NCBI GenBank assembly: GCA_021201865.1
Contig: JAJQEE010000118.1
Span: 1 to 64,000 of the forward strand
Direction: 5' to 3'
Source: Tannerellaceae bacterium
GTDB taxonomy: Bacteria > Bacteroidota > Bacteroidia > Bacteroidales > Tannerellaceae
DNA: 64,000 nucleotides
In this document: positions 9,630 through 17,887 of the stretch, one piece after another
How the letters are laid out: each line of letters opens with the position of its first letter
Numbering within the stretch: the first letter of the stretch is position 1
The notes under the pieces: model-generated
Database searches by the model: none
What the model saw: the letters and a program-made list of their open reading frames with translations, nothing else
What the model was told of the DNA's origin: nothing
Translations under genes and position numbers: made by a program

Positions 9630-12095
9630 ATGGAATATACAGTCAGGCAGATAGCTGGTATCATAGGAGCCCAGTCTGATCTTTTTCCGGAGAAAAAGAT
9701 CAGTATCCTTCTTACGGATAGCCGCCGGTTATCCTTTCCCGAGCAGAGTCTTTTCTTTGCCTTAAAAACGACTACTAACAACGGACATAAATATATCCGG
9801 GAGCTTTATAATCTCCGGGTAAGGAATTTTGTGGTAAGTGAAAAAGTTCCCGGAACAGAAGCCATGCCGGAAGCCAATTTCCTGGTGGTAAAAGATACAC
9901 TCCAGGCCTTGCAAAAGTTAGCTGCTTATCACCGGAAAAGATTTCATATTCCTGTGATCGGAATTACAGGGAGCAACGGAAAAACGATCGTTAAAGAATT
10001 TCTGTATCAATTACTGCATAATGAATTTAATATTGTTCGCTCTCCACGAAGTTATAATTCCCAGATCGGAGTGCCTTTGTCTGTGTGGCAGATGAGTGGG
10101 AAAAATACACTGGGTATTTTTGAAGCTGGTATATCACAGCCGGATGAAATGGAAAAACTTCAACCGATTATTCAACCTACCGTAGGTATTATTACCAGTA
10201 TCGGGGAGGCACATCAGGAAAACTTTCTCTCTTTAAACGAAAAGTGCATGGAGAAACTTACTTTGTTTAAAGATTGTGAAGCAGTCATTTATAATGCTGA
10301 TGATGTCTTTATTAGTAACAGTATTGAAGCAGCCTGCCTATCCCATAAAGCAATTACGTGGAGCCGTACGGATACCGAGGCTCCCCTTTACATTGAGTCT
10401 ATTCAGAAAAAGGAGACAGAAACTGTGATCTGCTGTACCTTATTAGGATTGACAATCACCTATGTGATCCCTTTTACAGATGATGCTTCTATTGAAGATG
10501 TCATTCACTGTCTGGCTTTGATGCTTTATCTGAAACCTACTACCGTTAATGAAGTAGACCGGTTTGCCAGATTGGAGCCTGTGGATATGCGCCTGGATGT
10601 AAAAGAGGGTACCCATAATTGTATCCTGATCAATGATACGTATAATTCGGATATTAATTCCTTAGATATTGCACTGGAGTTTCTCCAGACCCGTAGCCGG
10701 GGAAAGGGTATGAAACGCACATTGATCCTGTCGGATATTCTTCAGTCAGGCAATTTGCCTAAATCTTTATATAAGAAAGTGGCGGAACTGGTTCGCCGGA
10801 AAAAGATCGACCGTATTATCGGTATTGGCCGGGATCTGGTGGAGTATGGAAGTTCTTTTGACATGGAAAAGGAATTTTTCCTGACCACCGATCAGTTTCT
10901 CTCTTCACCCGCGATCCGGAGTTTTGAAAATGAAGTCATTTTGTTGAAAGGGTCCCGTCGTTTTCACTTTGAACGAATTTCGGAGTTATTAGAGAAAAAG
11001 GTACATGAAACTATTTTGGAGGTTAATCTGGATTCGATTATCCATAACTTCAATTACTATCGCTCCAGACTAAAACCGGAAACCCGGATCATCTGCATGG
11101 TGAAAGCGTTTGGATATGGGGCAGGTTCTTATGAACTGGCAAAGACCTTGCAGGAGCACCGGTGTGATTATCTGGCAGTGGCAGTAGCAGATGAGGGAAA
11201 AGAGTTGCGCAGACAGGGAATTTCCATACCTATCATGGTCATGAATCCGGAATTCAGTAGTTTTAATGTGCTGTTTGAAAGTTATCTTGAGCCGGAAGTC
11301 TATAGTTTTCGTTTATTGAATGCCCTGATAAAGGAAACGGCAAAAAGAGGGATCACCAATTATCCGATCCATATAAAAATGGATACGGGTATGCATCGTT
11401 TGGGTTTTCATGCGGAAGATATTTCTTTGATCGCCGGATTAATAAGAAACCAGAGTGGAGTAGAAGTACGTTCTGTCTTTACTCATCTTGCCGGTAGTGA
11501 TACTCCTGATCTGGATTTTTTTACAGAACAACAACATGCCGAATTTAATCACATTTCCGACCAGTTGGAGGCGGAATTAGGATATCCGGTGCTTAAGCAT
11601 ACCCTGAATTCCGCAGGCATAGAAAGATTTCCTGAGTATCAGAAGGATATGGTCCGGCTGGGGATCAGTTTATATGGTATCAGTGCTTCCGGGGGAAAGG
11701 GATTGAGAAATGTGACTACTTTAAAAACTACGATTCTACAGATACAGAACATACCGGAAGGAGATTCGATTGGGTACGGAAGAAAAAGTTTTGTGGACCG
11801 TGATTCACGGATCGCTGTTCTGCCGATAGGATATGCAGATGGGTTGAACCGGCATTTGAGTAACGGCCGGGGAGAAGTGTTGATCCGGGGGGAACGTTGC
11901 CCGCTTATCGGAAATGTATGTATGGATATCTGTATGGTGGATGTGACGGATATAGATGCCCGGGAGGGTGATCCGGTAATTATTTTCGGAGAAGAGCTGC
12001 CAGTGACGGAAATCGCTGCTAAATTAGATACGATCCCTTATGAAATACTAACGACCATTTCTCCGAGGGTAAAAAGGGTATATTACCGGGAATGA
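9630..12095 (+). CDS. murF-alr: Fused UDP-MurNAc-tripeptide:D-Ala-D-Ala ligase and alanine racemase
   Basis: An 821-residue bifunctional enzyme of the Bacteroidota type. Residues 1 to about 455 are MurF, which adds D-Ala-D-Ala to UDP-MurNAc-tripeptide; the ATP loop is GITGSNGKT at 111-119. From about 465 on it is a PLP-dependent alanine racemase with the PLP lysine K492 in MVKAFGYGAG and the GYADGLNR region near the C-terminus. The fusion combines D-Ala supply with its incorporation into peptidoglycan. It closes the purD-to-murF run and directly precedes the fabI promoter, whose -33 box touches its stop codon. Confidence 0.95.
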   Translation: MEYTVRQIAGIIGAQSDLFPEKKISILLTDSRRLSFPEQSLFFALKTTTNNGHKYIRELYNLRVRNFVVSEKVPGTEAMPEANFLVVKDTLQALQKLAAYHRKRFHIPVIGITGSNGKTIVKEFLYQLLHNEFNIVRSPRSYNSQIGVPLSVWQMSGKNTLGIFEAGISQPDEMEKLQPIIQPTVGIITSIGEAHQENFLSLNEKCMEKLTLFKDCEAVIYNADDVFISNSIEAACLSHKAITWSRTDTEAPLYIESIQKKETETVICCTLLGLTITYVIPFTDDASIEDVIHCLALMLYLKPTTVNEVDRFARLEPVDMRLDVKEGTHNCILINDTYNSDINSLDIALEFLQTRSRGKGMKRTLILSDILQSGNLPKSLYKKVAELVRRKKIDRIIGIGRDLVEYGSSFDMEKEFFLTTDQFLSSPAIRSFENEVILLKGSRRFHFERISELLEKKVHETILEVNLDSIIHNFNYYRSRLKPETRIICMVKAFGYGAGSYELAKTLQEHRCDYLAVAVADEGKELRRQGISIPIMVMNPEFSSFNVLFESYLEPEVYSFRLLNALIKETAKRGITNYPIHIKMDTGMHRLGFHAEDISLIAGLIRNQSGVEVRSVFTHLAGSDTPDLDFFTEQQHAEFNHISDQLEAELGYPVLKHTLNSAGIERFPEYQKDMVRLGISLYGISASGGKGLRNVTTLKTTILQIQNIPEGDSIGYGRKSFVDRDSRIAVLPIGYADGLNRHLSNGRGEVLIRGERCPLIGNVCMDICMVDVTDIDAREGDPVIIFGEELPVTEIAAKLDTIPYEILTTISPRVKRVYYRE

Positions 12096-12126
12096 TTGTA
12101 TATCTTGCACATTATGACTATTTTTG
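12095..12126 (+). promoter_or_regulatory. fabI promoter
   Basis: ATTG at 12095-12098 and TATTTTTG at 12119-12126 are 20 bases apart, fitting the Bacteroidota -33/-7 consensus. Transcription would begin near 12133 and the fabI ATG follows at 12150. The -33 box starts on the last base of the murF-alr stop codon. Confidence 0.65.
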
Positions 12127-12149
12127 TGCCGAAAACAAAATAAAAAGGT

Positions 12150-13007
12150 ATGAGTCATAATTTATTGAAAGGCAAGCGTGGTATTATCTTTGGTGCACTG
12201 AATGATATGTCTATTGCCTGGAAAGTGGCAGAAAGAGCAGTTGCAGAGGGTGCTGTTATCACATTAAGTAACACACCTATTGCTGTTCGTATGGGTGATT
12301 TAAACGCTTTGGGAGAAAAGTTAAATGCAGAGATCATTCCTGCAGATGCTACTAATGTGGAAGAACTGGATGAAGTATTCCGGAAATCTGTTGAAATATT
12401 AGGTGGTAAGATCGATTTTGTTCTGCATTCTATTGGCATGAGTCCGAATGTACGTAAGAAACGTACGTATGATGATCTGGATTATAGCATGTTAGAAAAG
12501 ACACTGGATATCTCAGCTATCTCTTTCCACAAAATGCTTCAGGTGGCCAAAAAACAGGATGCGATCGCAGAATATGGTTCTGTAGTAGCTTTAAGTTATG
12601 TAGCTGCCCAACGTACATTCTTTGGATATAATGATATGGCAGATGCAAAAAGTCTGCTGGAATCTATTACACGTAGCTTTGGTTATATTTATGGCCGTGA
12701 GAAAAATGTACGTATCAATACCATCTCTCAGTCTCCGACCCCTACCACAGCCGGTAGCGGAGTAAAGGGGATGGAAGATCTGATGGACTTTTCCAATAAA
12801 ATGAGTCCGTTGGGAAATGCGACAGCAGATGAATGTGCTGATTACTGTATTACTATGTTCTCGGATCTGACCCGTAAGGTAACCATGCAGAATCTGTTCC
12901 ATGACGGAGGATTTTCAAGTATGGGTATGAGCCTTCGTGCTATGAATCAATATAGCAAAGGACTGGAAGATTATAAAGATGAGAACGGTAATATCATTTA
13001 TGGATAA
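12150..13007 (+). CDS. fabI: Enoyl-[acyl-carrier-protein] reductase (NADH)
   Basis: Performs the final reduction of each fatty-acid elongation cycle. It is an SDR-fold enzyme of 285 residues. The nucleotide-binding N-terminus reads KGKRGIIFGALNDMSIAWK, and the catalytic Tyr160-(x6)-Lys167 pair sits in YNDMADAK, the FabI spacing rather than the usual SDR YxxxK. It is monocistronic with its own promoter; the next gene is separated by a repeat element. Confidence 0.93.
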   Translation: MSHNLLKGKRGIIFGALNDMSIAWKVAERAVAEGAVITLSNTPIAVRMGDLNALGEKLNAEIIPADATNVEELDEVFRKSVEILGGKIDFVLHSIGMSPNVRKKRTYDDLDYSMLEKTLDISAISFHKMLQVAKKQDAIAEYGSVVALSYVAAQRTFFGYNDMADAKSLLESITRSFGYIYGREKNVRINTISQSPTPTTAGSGVKGMEDLMDFSNKMSPLGNATADECADYCITMFSDLTRKVTMQNLFHDGGFSSMGMSLRAMNQYSKGLEDYKDENGNIIYG

Positions 13008-13008
13008 T

Positions 13009-13174
13009 TTTAATTGACAATTGGCATAAGCTGATTTGGAATTGATGATGGACAATTGACAATTAAAAACATCTGCGGGGACATAATAGTTATGATATTA
13101 TCCGGCAGGAAAATAAGAAGTGTTTTTATAAATAATAATAGATTCAATTGTCCATTGTCAATGCTCAATTAAAA
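13009..13174. repeat. Palindromic AATTGAC-repeat intergenic element
   Basis: The left arm has TTAATTGACAATTG (13009-13022) and GGACAATTGACAATTAA (near 13050); the right arm has CAATTGTCCATTGTCAATG (from 13145) then CTCAATTAA. The arms are imperfect inverted copies around about 75 bases of unrelated sequence. It shares arms with the element at 2029-2156. No protein is encoded, which suggests a small dispersed non-autonomous element. Confidence 0.5.
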
Positions 13175-13178
13175 AAGT

Positions 13179-13787
13179 ATGTTACTGAAAATCTATCCTG
13201 AAAATCCCAACCGTAAAGAAATTGATAAGGTTGTGGAAGTTCTCCGTGAAGGAGGGCTTGTTATCTATCCGACTGACACGATCTATGCCATAGGGTGTGA
13301 TGCCTTAAATGTTCGTGCGGTAGAAAAGATCTGTCAGATCAAAGGAATTAATCCTCAGAAAAGTAACCTCTCTATTATTTGTTCGGATCTGTCGAATCTG
13401 AGCGAGTATGCTAAAGTAAGTAATGCCGCTTTTAAGCTGATGCGTAAAAATCTACCCGGTCCTTTTACTTTTATTTTGCCTACCAGTAGTCAGCTACCTA
13501 AAATATATAAGAACCGGAAAGAGGTCGGTATCCGTGTACCTGATAATCTGATTGTCCGCGAACTGGTTCAGGAGTTGGGAAATCCCCTTCTTACTACTTC
13601 TGTACATGATGATGATGAGATCTTAGAATACATCACCGATCCTGAACTGATTTATGAGAAATATGCCCATCTGGTAGATTTAGTAATTGATGGAGGATAT
13701 GGAGGCCTGGAACCTTCTACGGTCGTTGATTGTACCACAGATGACTTTGAAATTATCCGTCAGGGAAAGGGGGAGTTGATTCTTTAA
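13179..13787 (+). CDS. Sua5/YciO/YrdC-family L-threonylcarbamoyladenylate synthase
   Basis: 202 residues with the YrdC fold: GGLVIYPTDTIYAIGCDA (the ATP/threonine site), KxR-type basic positions around QIKGINPQKSNLSII, and the KEVGIRVPDN and TTSVHDDDEILEY segments. It makes threonylcarbamoyl-AMP from threonine, bicarbonate and ATP for the t6A modification of tRNAs. The SxN motif of canonical Sua5 is replaced by SVH, so the YciO subgroup is an alternative. Its end overlaps the opposing pldA gene by 4 bases. Confidence 0.85.
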   Translation: MLLKIYPENPNRKEIDKVVEVLREGGLVIYPTDTIYAIGCDALNVRAVEKICQIKGINPQKSNLSIICSDLSNLSEYAKVSNAAFKLMRKNLPGPFTFILPTSSQLPKIYKNRKEVGIRVPDNLIVRELVQELGNPLLTTSVHDDDEILEYITDPELIYEKYAHLVDLVIDGGYGGLEPSTVVDCTTDDFEIIRQGKGELIL

Positions 13788-14695
13788 TAGATGCTATAAA
13801 AATCGGGTTTGATGCAGATTCCGACACGTATGTTCATTTCGTATTCTTTGTAGTTCAGCAAGCTATCTCCCCGGCCATTGAAAAAACGAGCAAAAAGGTA
13901 TTGATTATGTCTTCGGGATACTTTGTAGGCGACGCTGAAGGTGGTGTTTACATTCCCAAACCCTTTTCTTGGATTTAATTCCCCGGAGATCCACCATTTC
14001 TCATTTGGAGAGAGATAGTTTCCGGAAATAGTACCTATTCCTCTGTACCTTATAAGATCTTTATTTTCTCCTCCGTCTACATAAGGAGCCCATAGTTTGA
14101 TGTTCGTGGAGAAATTGGGGCTGAAAAAGTATTTCAAAGAAAAGCTAAGATAGTTCCAGCTCCGGGAATCTATGCTATCCTTGCCGTTGGATTCATGCTC
14201 AATCTGTATAAAAGTAGCTCCGATCAGTTTATTGTCTTTGATCAGATACTTTCCGATTCCTAAACCCGGATTAAAATTGATGTCCCGGAACGGACTGGAA
14301 TCCGAATAAATATCCCAGAATGCCTTTTGGGAAAAAGTTAGATAAGCAAAGAAATTAAAAGGTAAATAACTTTTAGCGAGTCGCTGGCGGATACTAACCT
14401 GGAACATCGCATCTGCTGTTTTATTATTGATCTGCCTGTCCAAAGGAATGCCCGTAATAAAAAAGGCATCTTTGAATACGGCAAAAGCAGACAGGGAATC
14501 CAGCGTTTTTATGAGATCTTCTTCTGATATGTCATATTGTCTTTTCTCAATATGAAATCTTCTCTGTAGACTTCGTTTGACGCTGCTATCCGGCTTTGCC
14601 GGAAGATCATTTTTTCCGGTTTCTTCTCCATACAGATGGAAGAAAAAGAAGGAGAAGAGGAAAAGACAGAATATTTTTCCTGTAGAGCCTGCCAT
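13784..14695 (-). CDS. pldA: Outer-membrane phospholipase A (OMPLA/PldA family)
   Basis: 303 residues with an N-terminal signal sequence (about residues 1-23). The family active site is clear: His167 and Ser169 in QIEHESNGKDS and Asn181 in SRSWNYLSF. The upstream FRDINFNPGLGIGKYL block matches the first strands of the OMPLA barrel. The enzyme sits in the outer membrane as a 12-stranded barrel and hydrolyses phospholipids that reach the outer leaflet, when activated by calcium and dimerisation. The N-terminal 70 residues before the barrel are longer than in enterobacterial PldA. It appears monocistronic. Confidence 0.85.
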   Translation of the reverse strand: MAGSTGKIFCLFLFSFFFFHLYGEETGKNDLPAKPDSSVKRSLQRRFHIEKRQYDISEEDLIKTLDSLSAFAVFKDAFFITGIPLDRQINNKTADAMFQVSIRQRLAKSYLPFNFFAYLTFSQKAFWDIYSDSSPFRDINFNPGLGIGKYLIKDNKLIGATFIQIEHESNGKDSIDSRSWNYLSFSLKYFFSPNFSTNIKLWAPYVDGGENKDLIRYRGIGTISGNYLSPNEKWWISGELNPRKGFGNVNTTFSVAYKVSRRHNQYLFARFFNGRGDSLLNYKEYEMNIRVGICIKPDFYSIY

Positions 14696-14800
14696 TCTTT
14701 TCTCATTTTATACAAAGATCGAATTTTAGAGGAAAGAATGGTGTTCCAAAATTCTGTATTATTGGTTTAAATGTAGTATATATCTATTTGTTAGCGCACA

Positions 14801-14892
14801 GATGACACAAGCCAAAAAAGATAATTATAAAATCATTATTAAATAAAAAGTCTATGCTCATCTGTTCTATCCCCGTATCCTCTGTGTGCTAA
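14801..14892. repeat. Palindromic CACAGA element
   Basis: TTAGCGCACAGA at 14801-14812 and TCTGTGTGCTAA at 14881-14892 are inverted copies matching at 11 of 12 positions, with further CATCTGT/ACAGATG pairing inside and an AT-rich centre. This resembles the short CACAGAT-type palindromic repeats scattered through many Bacteroidota intergenic regions. It lies between pldA and a small ORF and could form a long hairpin transcript. Confidence 0.5.
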
Positions 14893-14902
14893 TGTTTCCT
14901 GT

Positions 14903-15070
14903 TTAGCAAACTCCACTGGAAACATCCGGGTCGGAAATATTATCCGGATTTTGTTTGATCTCCGATGGATTCTGTGTTTGCGTTTTCTTCATATTTTCTT
15001 TAGAAGCCTGTGAAGGCTGGTTGGAAACATCTTCCGGTTTGCCTGTTGGCATTGTCTTTTCTGTATTCAT
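14903..15070 (-). CDS. Small hydrophilic hypothetical protein (55 residues)
   Basis: An ATG at 15070 preceded by AAAGAAGTT (a weak ribosome-binding match) opens a 55-codon frame rich in Pro, Gln, Asn, Lys and Asp, ending DPDVSSGVC. There are no membrane segments and no recognised domain, and the composition suggests disorder. It might be a real small protein, since the stretch between pldA and cbiA has no other candidate, but there is no homology evidence. Confidence 0.4.
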   Translation of the reverse strand: MNTEKTMPTGKPEDVSNQPSQASKENMKKTQTQNPSEIKQNPDNISDPDVSSGVC

Positions 15071-15194
15071 AACTTCTTTGTTTTTTTAGTGATTATCTAT
15101 GAATTATCTTACAAAAAACAAATAAGTATTTTAGATGGTTGAGTTTACTCGCTGGCTGAGAAGAAAAAGATTGAACAATAAAAGATAATAAAAC

Positions 15195-16499
15195 TCAATT
15201 AAAAATATCCAGGATATTCTCTTTGTCTCCCCAATATAGATGTGTATAGCTGGCTAAAGCATTTTTATATCGTAGCAGTAACGTATTTACCCGGGTGCCT
15301 CTGGTATTATATTGATTAACTTCACCAGGCAATAATTGATCTATCTTTGAATAGTGGAATTCATGTCCGGTAAGGGAAAGGCCTTTATACCGGAATTTCC
15401 GGTACCCCAGCGTTAGTTTCATCTGTTCCATGGTCGCTTTCTGGTCAAAAATACCCACCATGGGATATTCTTTCCCCTCTTTATCGGTGATGGAGCGGGA
15501 AAGATACATCATCCCTCCACATTCTGCCCAGACTTTTCCTCCCTTCTCAATATATTCCTGTATACTTTTGTGCATGTCCCTATTTCTACTTAATGTTTCC
15601 AGGAATAGTTCCGGATATCCTCCGGGTAGATACACCAGATCTGCCTCCGGTAGAATAAGGTCTTTGAGAGGACTAAAATAAATTACTTCTCCTAAAGCAC
15701 GTAAACGAGTGATATTTTCGTGATAAATAAAGTTGAACGCCTCATCCCTGGCAACTGCAATTTTGAATGTTCCGGAAGGTCTATCTTCAAAAGAATAAGA
15801 ATAAGACGAAGTGGTAGTGGTTAAAGTAAGTAGCCGGTCTACATCAATATGATTCTCTACAAATGTGGCTGCCTTTTCAGCAAAATCATCAAACAGGAAA
15901 TCTTTATCCATATTCAGACCCAGGTGGCGGGAGGGAATCTGAAGATCCTTTTGAAGCGGTAGCCATCCCAGTGGCTCAATACCTGTTTCCTGACAGGCTT
16001 CTTTCAGATAATGATAATGGCTTTCCGAACTGACGAAATTGAAGATCACACCTACTACTTCCAAAGAGGAATGGAAGTTCTTAAATCCATACAGAAGAGC
16101 GGCGGCCGAATAAGCCATGGATTTAGCATTGATTACCAAAATCACAGGTATATGAAGTAGGGAGGCAATTTCAGCACTGCTGCCCTTCATTCGCTCATAT
16201 CCATCGAATAAACCCATTACTCCTTCTGTTACACAGACATCTTTATGGAGGCTATGTGTATGGAAAAGTTCCCGGACATGTTCGTCAGAACTTAAAAAAG
16301 TATCCAGGTTATAGGATCTTTCTCCTGATGCAAGATCGTGGAATTTCGTATCAATATAATCCGGGCCGCATTTGAAAGGTTGTACTTTTAATCCCCTGTT
16401 ACGCAGGCATCTTAATAAACCCAGCGTAAGAGTTGTTTTTCCGGATCCTGAAGCTGTAGCTCCAATGAGAAAACGAGCATATGTTTGCATCTGTTTCAT
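15195..16499 (-). CDS. cbiA: Cobyrinate a,c-diamide synthase
   Basis: Amidates the a and c carboxylates of cobyrinic acid using glutamine and ATP. The 434-residue protein has an N-terminal synthetase domain with the ATP loop GATASGSGKTT (residues 13-23), a helical middle part, and a C-terminal class I-like glutamine amidotransferase domain with nucleophile Cys327 in VWAECGGMMYLS. It is transcribed away from the riboswitch operon; its own -7 box at 16522-16529 is not preceded by a riboswitch, so its regulation may differ from the rest of the pathway. Confidence 0.93.
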   Translation of the reverse strand: MKQMQTYARFLIGATASGSGKTTLTLGLLRCLRNRGLKVQPFKCGPDYIDTKFHDLASGERSYNLDTFLSSDEHVRELFHTHSLHKDVCVTEGVMGLFDGYERMKGSSAEIASLLHIPVILVINAKSMAYSAAALLYGFKNFHSSLEVVGVIFNFVSSESHYHYLKEACQETGIEPLGWLPLQKDLQIPSRHLGLNMDKDFLFDDFAEKAATFVENHIDVDRLLTLTTTTSSYSYSFEDRPSGTFKIAVARDEAFNFIYHENITRLRALGEVIYFSPLKDLILPEADLVYLPGGYPELFLETLSRNRDMHKSIQEYIEKGGKVWAECGGMMYLSRSITDKEGKEYPMVGIFDQKATMEQMKLTLGYRKFRYKGLSLTGHEFHYSKIDQLLPGEVNQYNTRGTRVNTLLLRYKNALASYTHLYWGDKENILDIFN

Positions 16500-16521
16500 T
16501 TGCCTGATTGGTATAGGCAGG

Positions 16522-16529
16522 CAAAAATA
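16522..16529 (-). promoter_or_regulatory. -7 box of cbiA
   Basis: On the minus strand this reads TATTTTTG (TAnnTTTG), 22 bases upstream of the cbiA ATG. The -33 region is A/T-rich without a clear TTTG. It lies back to back with the cbiK promoter, about 45 bases away. Confidence 0.45.
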
Positions 16530-16571
16530 CAGGTACTTTTTCTAAAAACTATGAAATATATAAATTTACTT

Positions 16572-16579
16572 TATCTTTG
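16572..16579 (+). promoter_or_regulatory. -7 box ahead of the first cobalamin riboswitch
   Basis: TATCTTTG matches TAnnTTTG and precedes the riboswitch core by about 10-20 bases, so the aptamer would be at the very start of the transcript. No strong -33 TTTG is visible. Confidence 0.5.
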
Positions 16580-16587
16580 TGTTGCTT

Positions 16588-16764
16588 TGGTGATGTAACA
16601 CGGCGTCCGCCGTTTGCATAAAAGGGAATCCGGTTTGAATCCGGAACAGTGCCCGCTACTGTGAAACCAACTATCGGAGAGAAAACTCATACCACTGACG
16701 GATCACTAAACGTTGGGAAGGTCCCTCTCCGGGTGTAGTCAGGAAACCTGCCAGGCATAGTATT
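16588..16764 (+). promoter_or_regulatory. Cobalamin riboswitch controlling cbiK-cbiHC-cbiET-cbiGF
   Basis: The conserved landmarks are in order: AAAAGGGAATCCGG with its paired GAATCCGGAACAGTGCCCGC, the CTACTGTGAA segment, ACCACTG, GGGAAGG, and the B12 box GTCAGGAAACCTGCC (16738-16752). Binding of adenosyl- or methylcobalamin normally represses expression of downstream genes. About 170 bases separate the B12 box from the cbiK start and could hold the expression platform; an inverted pair CTGTCT...AGACAG lies at about 16850-16875. Confidence 0.92.
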
Positions 16765-16931
16765 AATATTGTTTTCCCGGGGTCAGGAGAACTATTAAAA
16801 AAGATATAACCTAACATATATGGACATGTATCCTTATTGACAGTCTTCCTCTGTCTTGTCTGATCCTGTCAGACAGGTTGGGTTGTATGTGGATATGCTG
16901 TCCGGAAACCAGCGATAAACAAAAAAATAAT

Positions 16932-17879
16932 ATGACAATGAAACCCCTAAAAATCCTTATGCTGATGGTTTTGGCAGCCTTTTCTTCTATTCATGCACAT
17001 GATCATGGTAATTTTAAAGGTATATCCCTTTTTTCTACGATGCAACCCGGAGATAAAGCGGCTCTATTAATGGTACATTTTGGAACGAGCCATGAAGATA
17101 CCCGGGCGTTAACGATTGACAAAATAAATCAAAAAGCAAAAGAGTCTTTTCCGGAGTTGGAAGTCAGGCAAGCCTGGACCTCCCGGATTATTCTGAGAAA
17201 AATGAAGGAGAGAGGAGTACACATGCCGGATCCGGTAACTGCCCTCCAACAATTGAGATCAGAAGGATATACCCATATTCTGGTACAGTCTTCCAATATT
17301 ATCGAAGGGATTGAAATGGAATCTCTCCGCCGGGAAGTAGCAGAAATAAGTCCGGTGTTTAAAGATATCCGGATCGGTAATCCTTTATTATATACACCGG
17401 ATGATTATAAAGCTGTGATCGAAGCGTTGATTCAACGGGTCGGTACTGATAAAACGGTAGTATTCGTTGGGCATGGAACCTATACCCCCGCTACTGCACA
17501 ATATGCAATGTTGGATTATATGCTGAAAGAAAAAGGGTATTCACAATTGCATGTCGGGACAGTGGAAGGGTATCCGGGTATGGAAGAGGTCGTTGCTCAA
17601 TTGAGTGAGAATGGAGCGAAAGAGGTGATCCTTCTTCCGTTTATGTTTGTGGCGGGAGATCATGCTAAAAATGACATAGCCGGGGAGTGGAAAGAGGAAC
17701 TGGAAAAAGAAGGGTTTCAGGTTTCTGTTCTGTTAGAAGGGCTGGGAGAAAATCCGGGTATACAGGATCTTTTTATGGAACATATCCTTTTTATGACTGG
17801 ACATAAGATGTTGGATATCCGGGGAAAAAAAGAAAGAGTATGCGCAGGGAAAAGAAAAATACTAAACAAACCGGAATAA
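16932..17879 (+). CDS. cbiK: Sirohydrochlorin cobaltochelatase CbiK with signal peptide
   Basis: Inserts cobalt into sirohydrochlorin in the anaerobic cobalamin route. At 315 residues it has the CbiK metal-site residues His181 (FVGHGTYTPA), Glu212 (GTVEGYPG) and His244 (VAGDHAKND). Unlike cytoplasmic CbiK, it begins with a clear export signal (MKPLKILMLMVLAAF..., cleavage near IHAHD), so it resembles the periplasmic CbiK branch described in Desulfovibrio. The C-terminus carries about 25 extra basic residues and ends 8 bases before the next gene. The ATG at 16932 is chosen because the longer frame from 16878 enters leader sequence. It is the first gene after the riboswitch. Confidence 0.9.
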   Translation: MTMKPLKILMLMVLAAFSSIHAHDHGNFKGISLFSTMQPGDKAALLMVHFGTSHEDTRALTIDKINQKAKESFPELEVRQAWTSRIILRKMKERGVHMPDPVTALQQLRSEGYTHILVQSSNIIEGIEMESLRREVAEISPVFKDIRIGNPLLYTPDDYKAVIEALIQRVGTDKTVVFVGHGTYTPATAQYAMLDYMLKEKGYSQLHVGTVEGYPGMEEVVAQLSENGAKEVILLPFMFVAGDHAKNDIAGEWKEELEKEGFQVSVLLEGLGENPGIQDLFMEHILFMTGHKMLDIRGKKERVCAGKRKILNKPE

Positions 17880-17887
17880 CAAACAAT

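Noticed and set aside
16800..16931. A leader peptide in the cbiK leader
   Set aside because: The only short frame with a start encodes six residues and has no ribosome-binding context; the region is more likely riboswitch expression platform.
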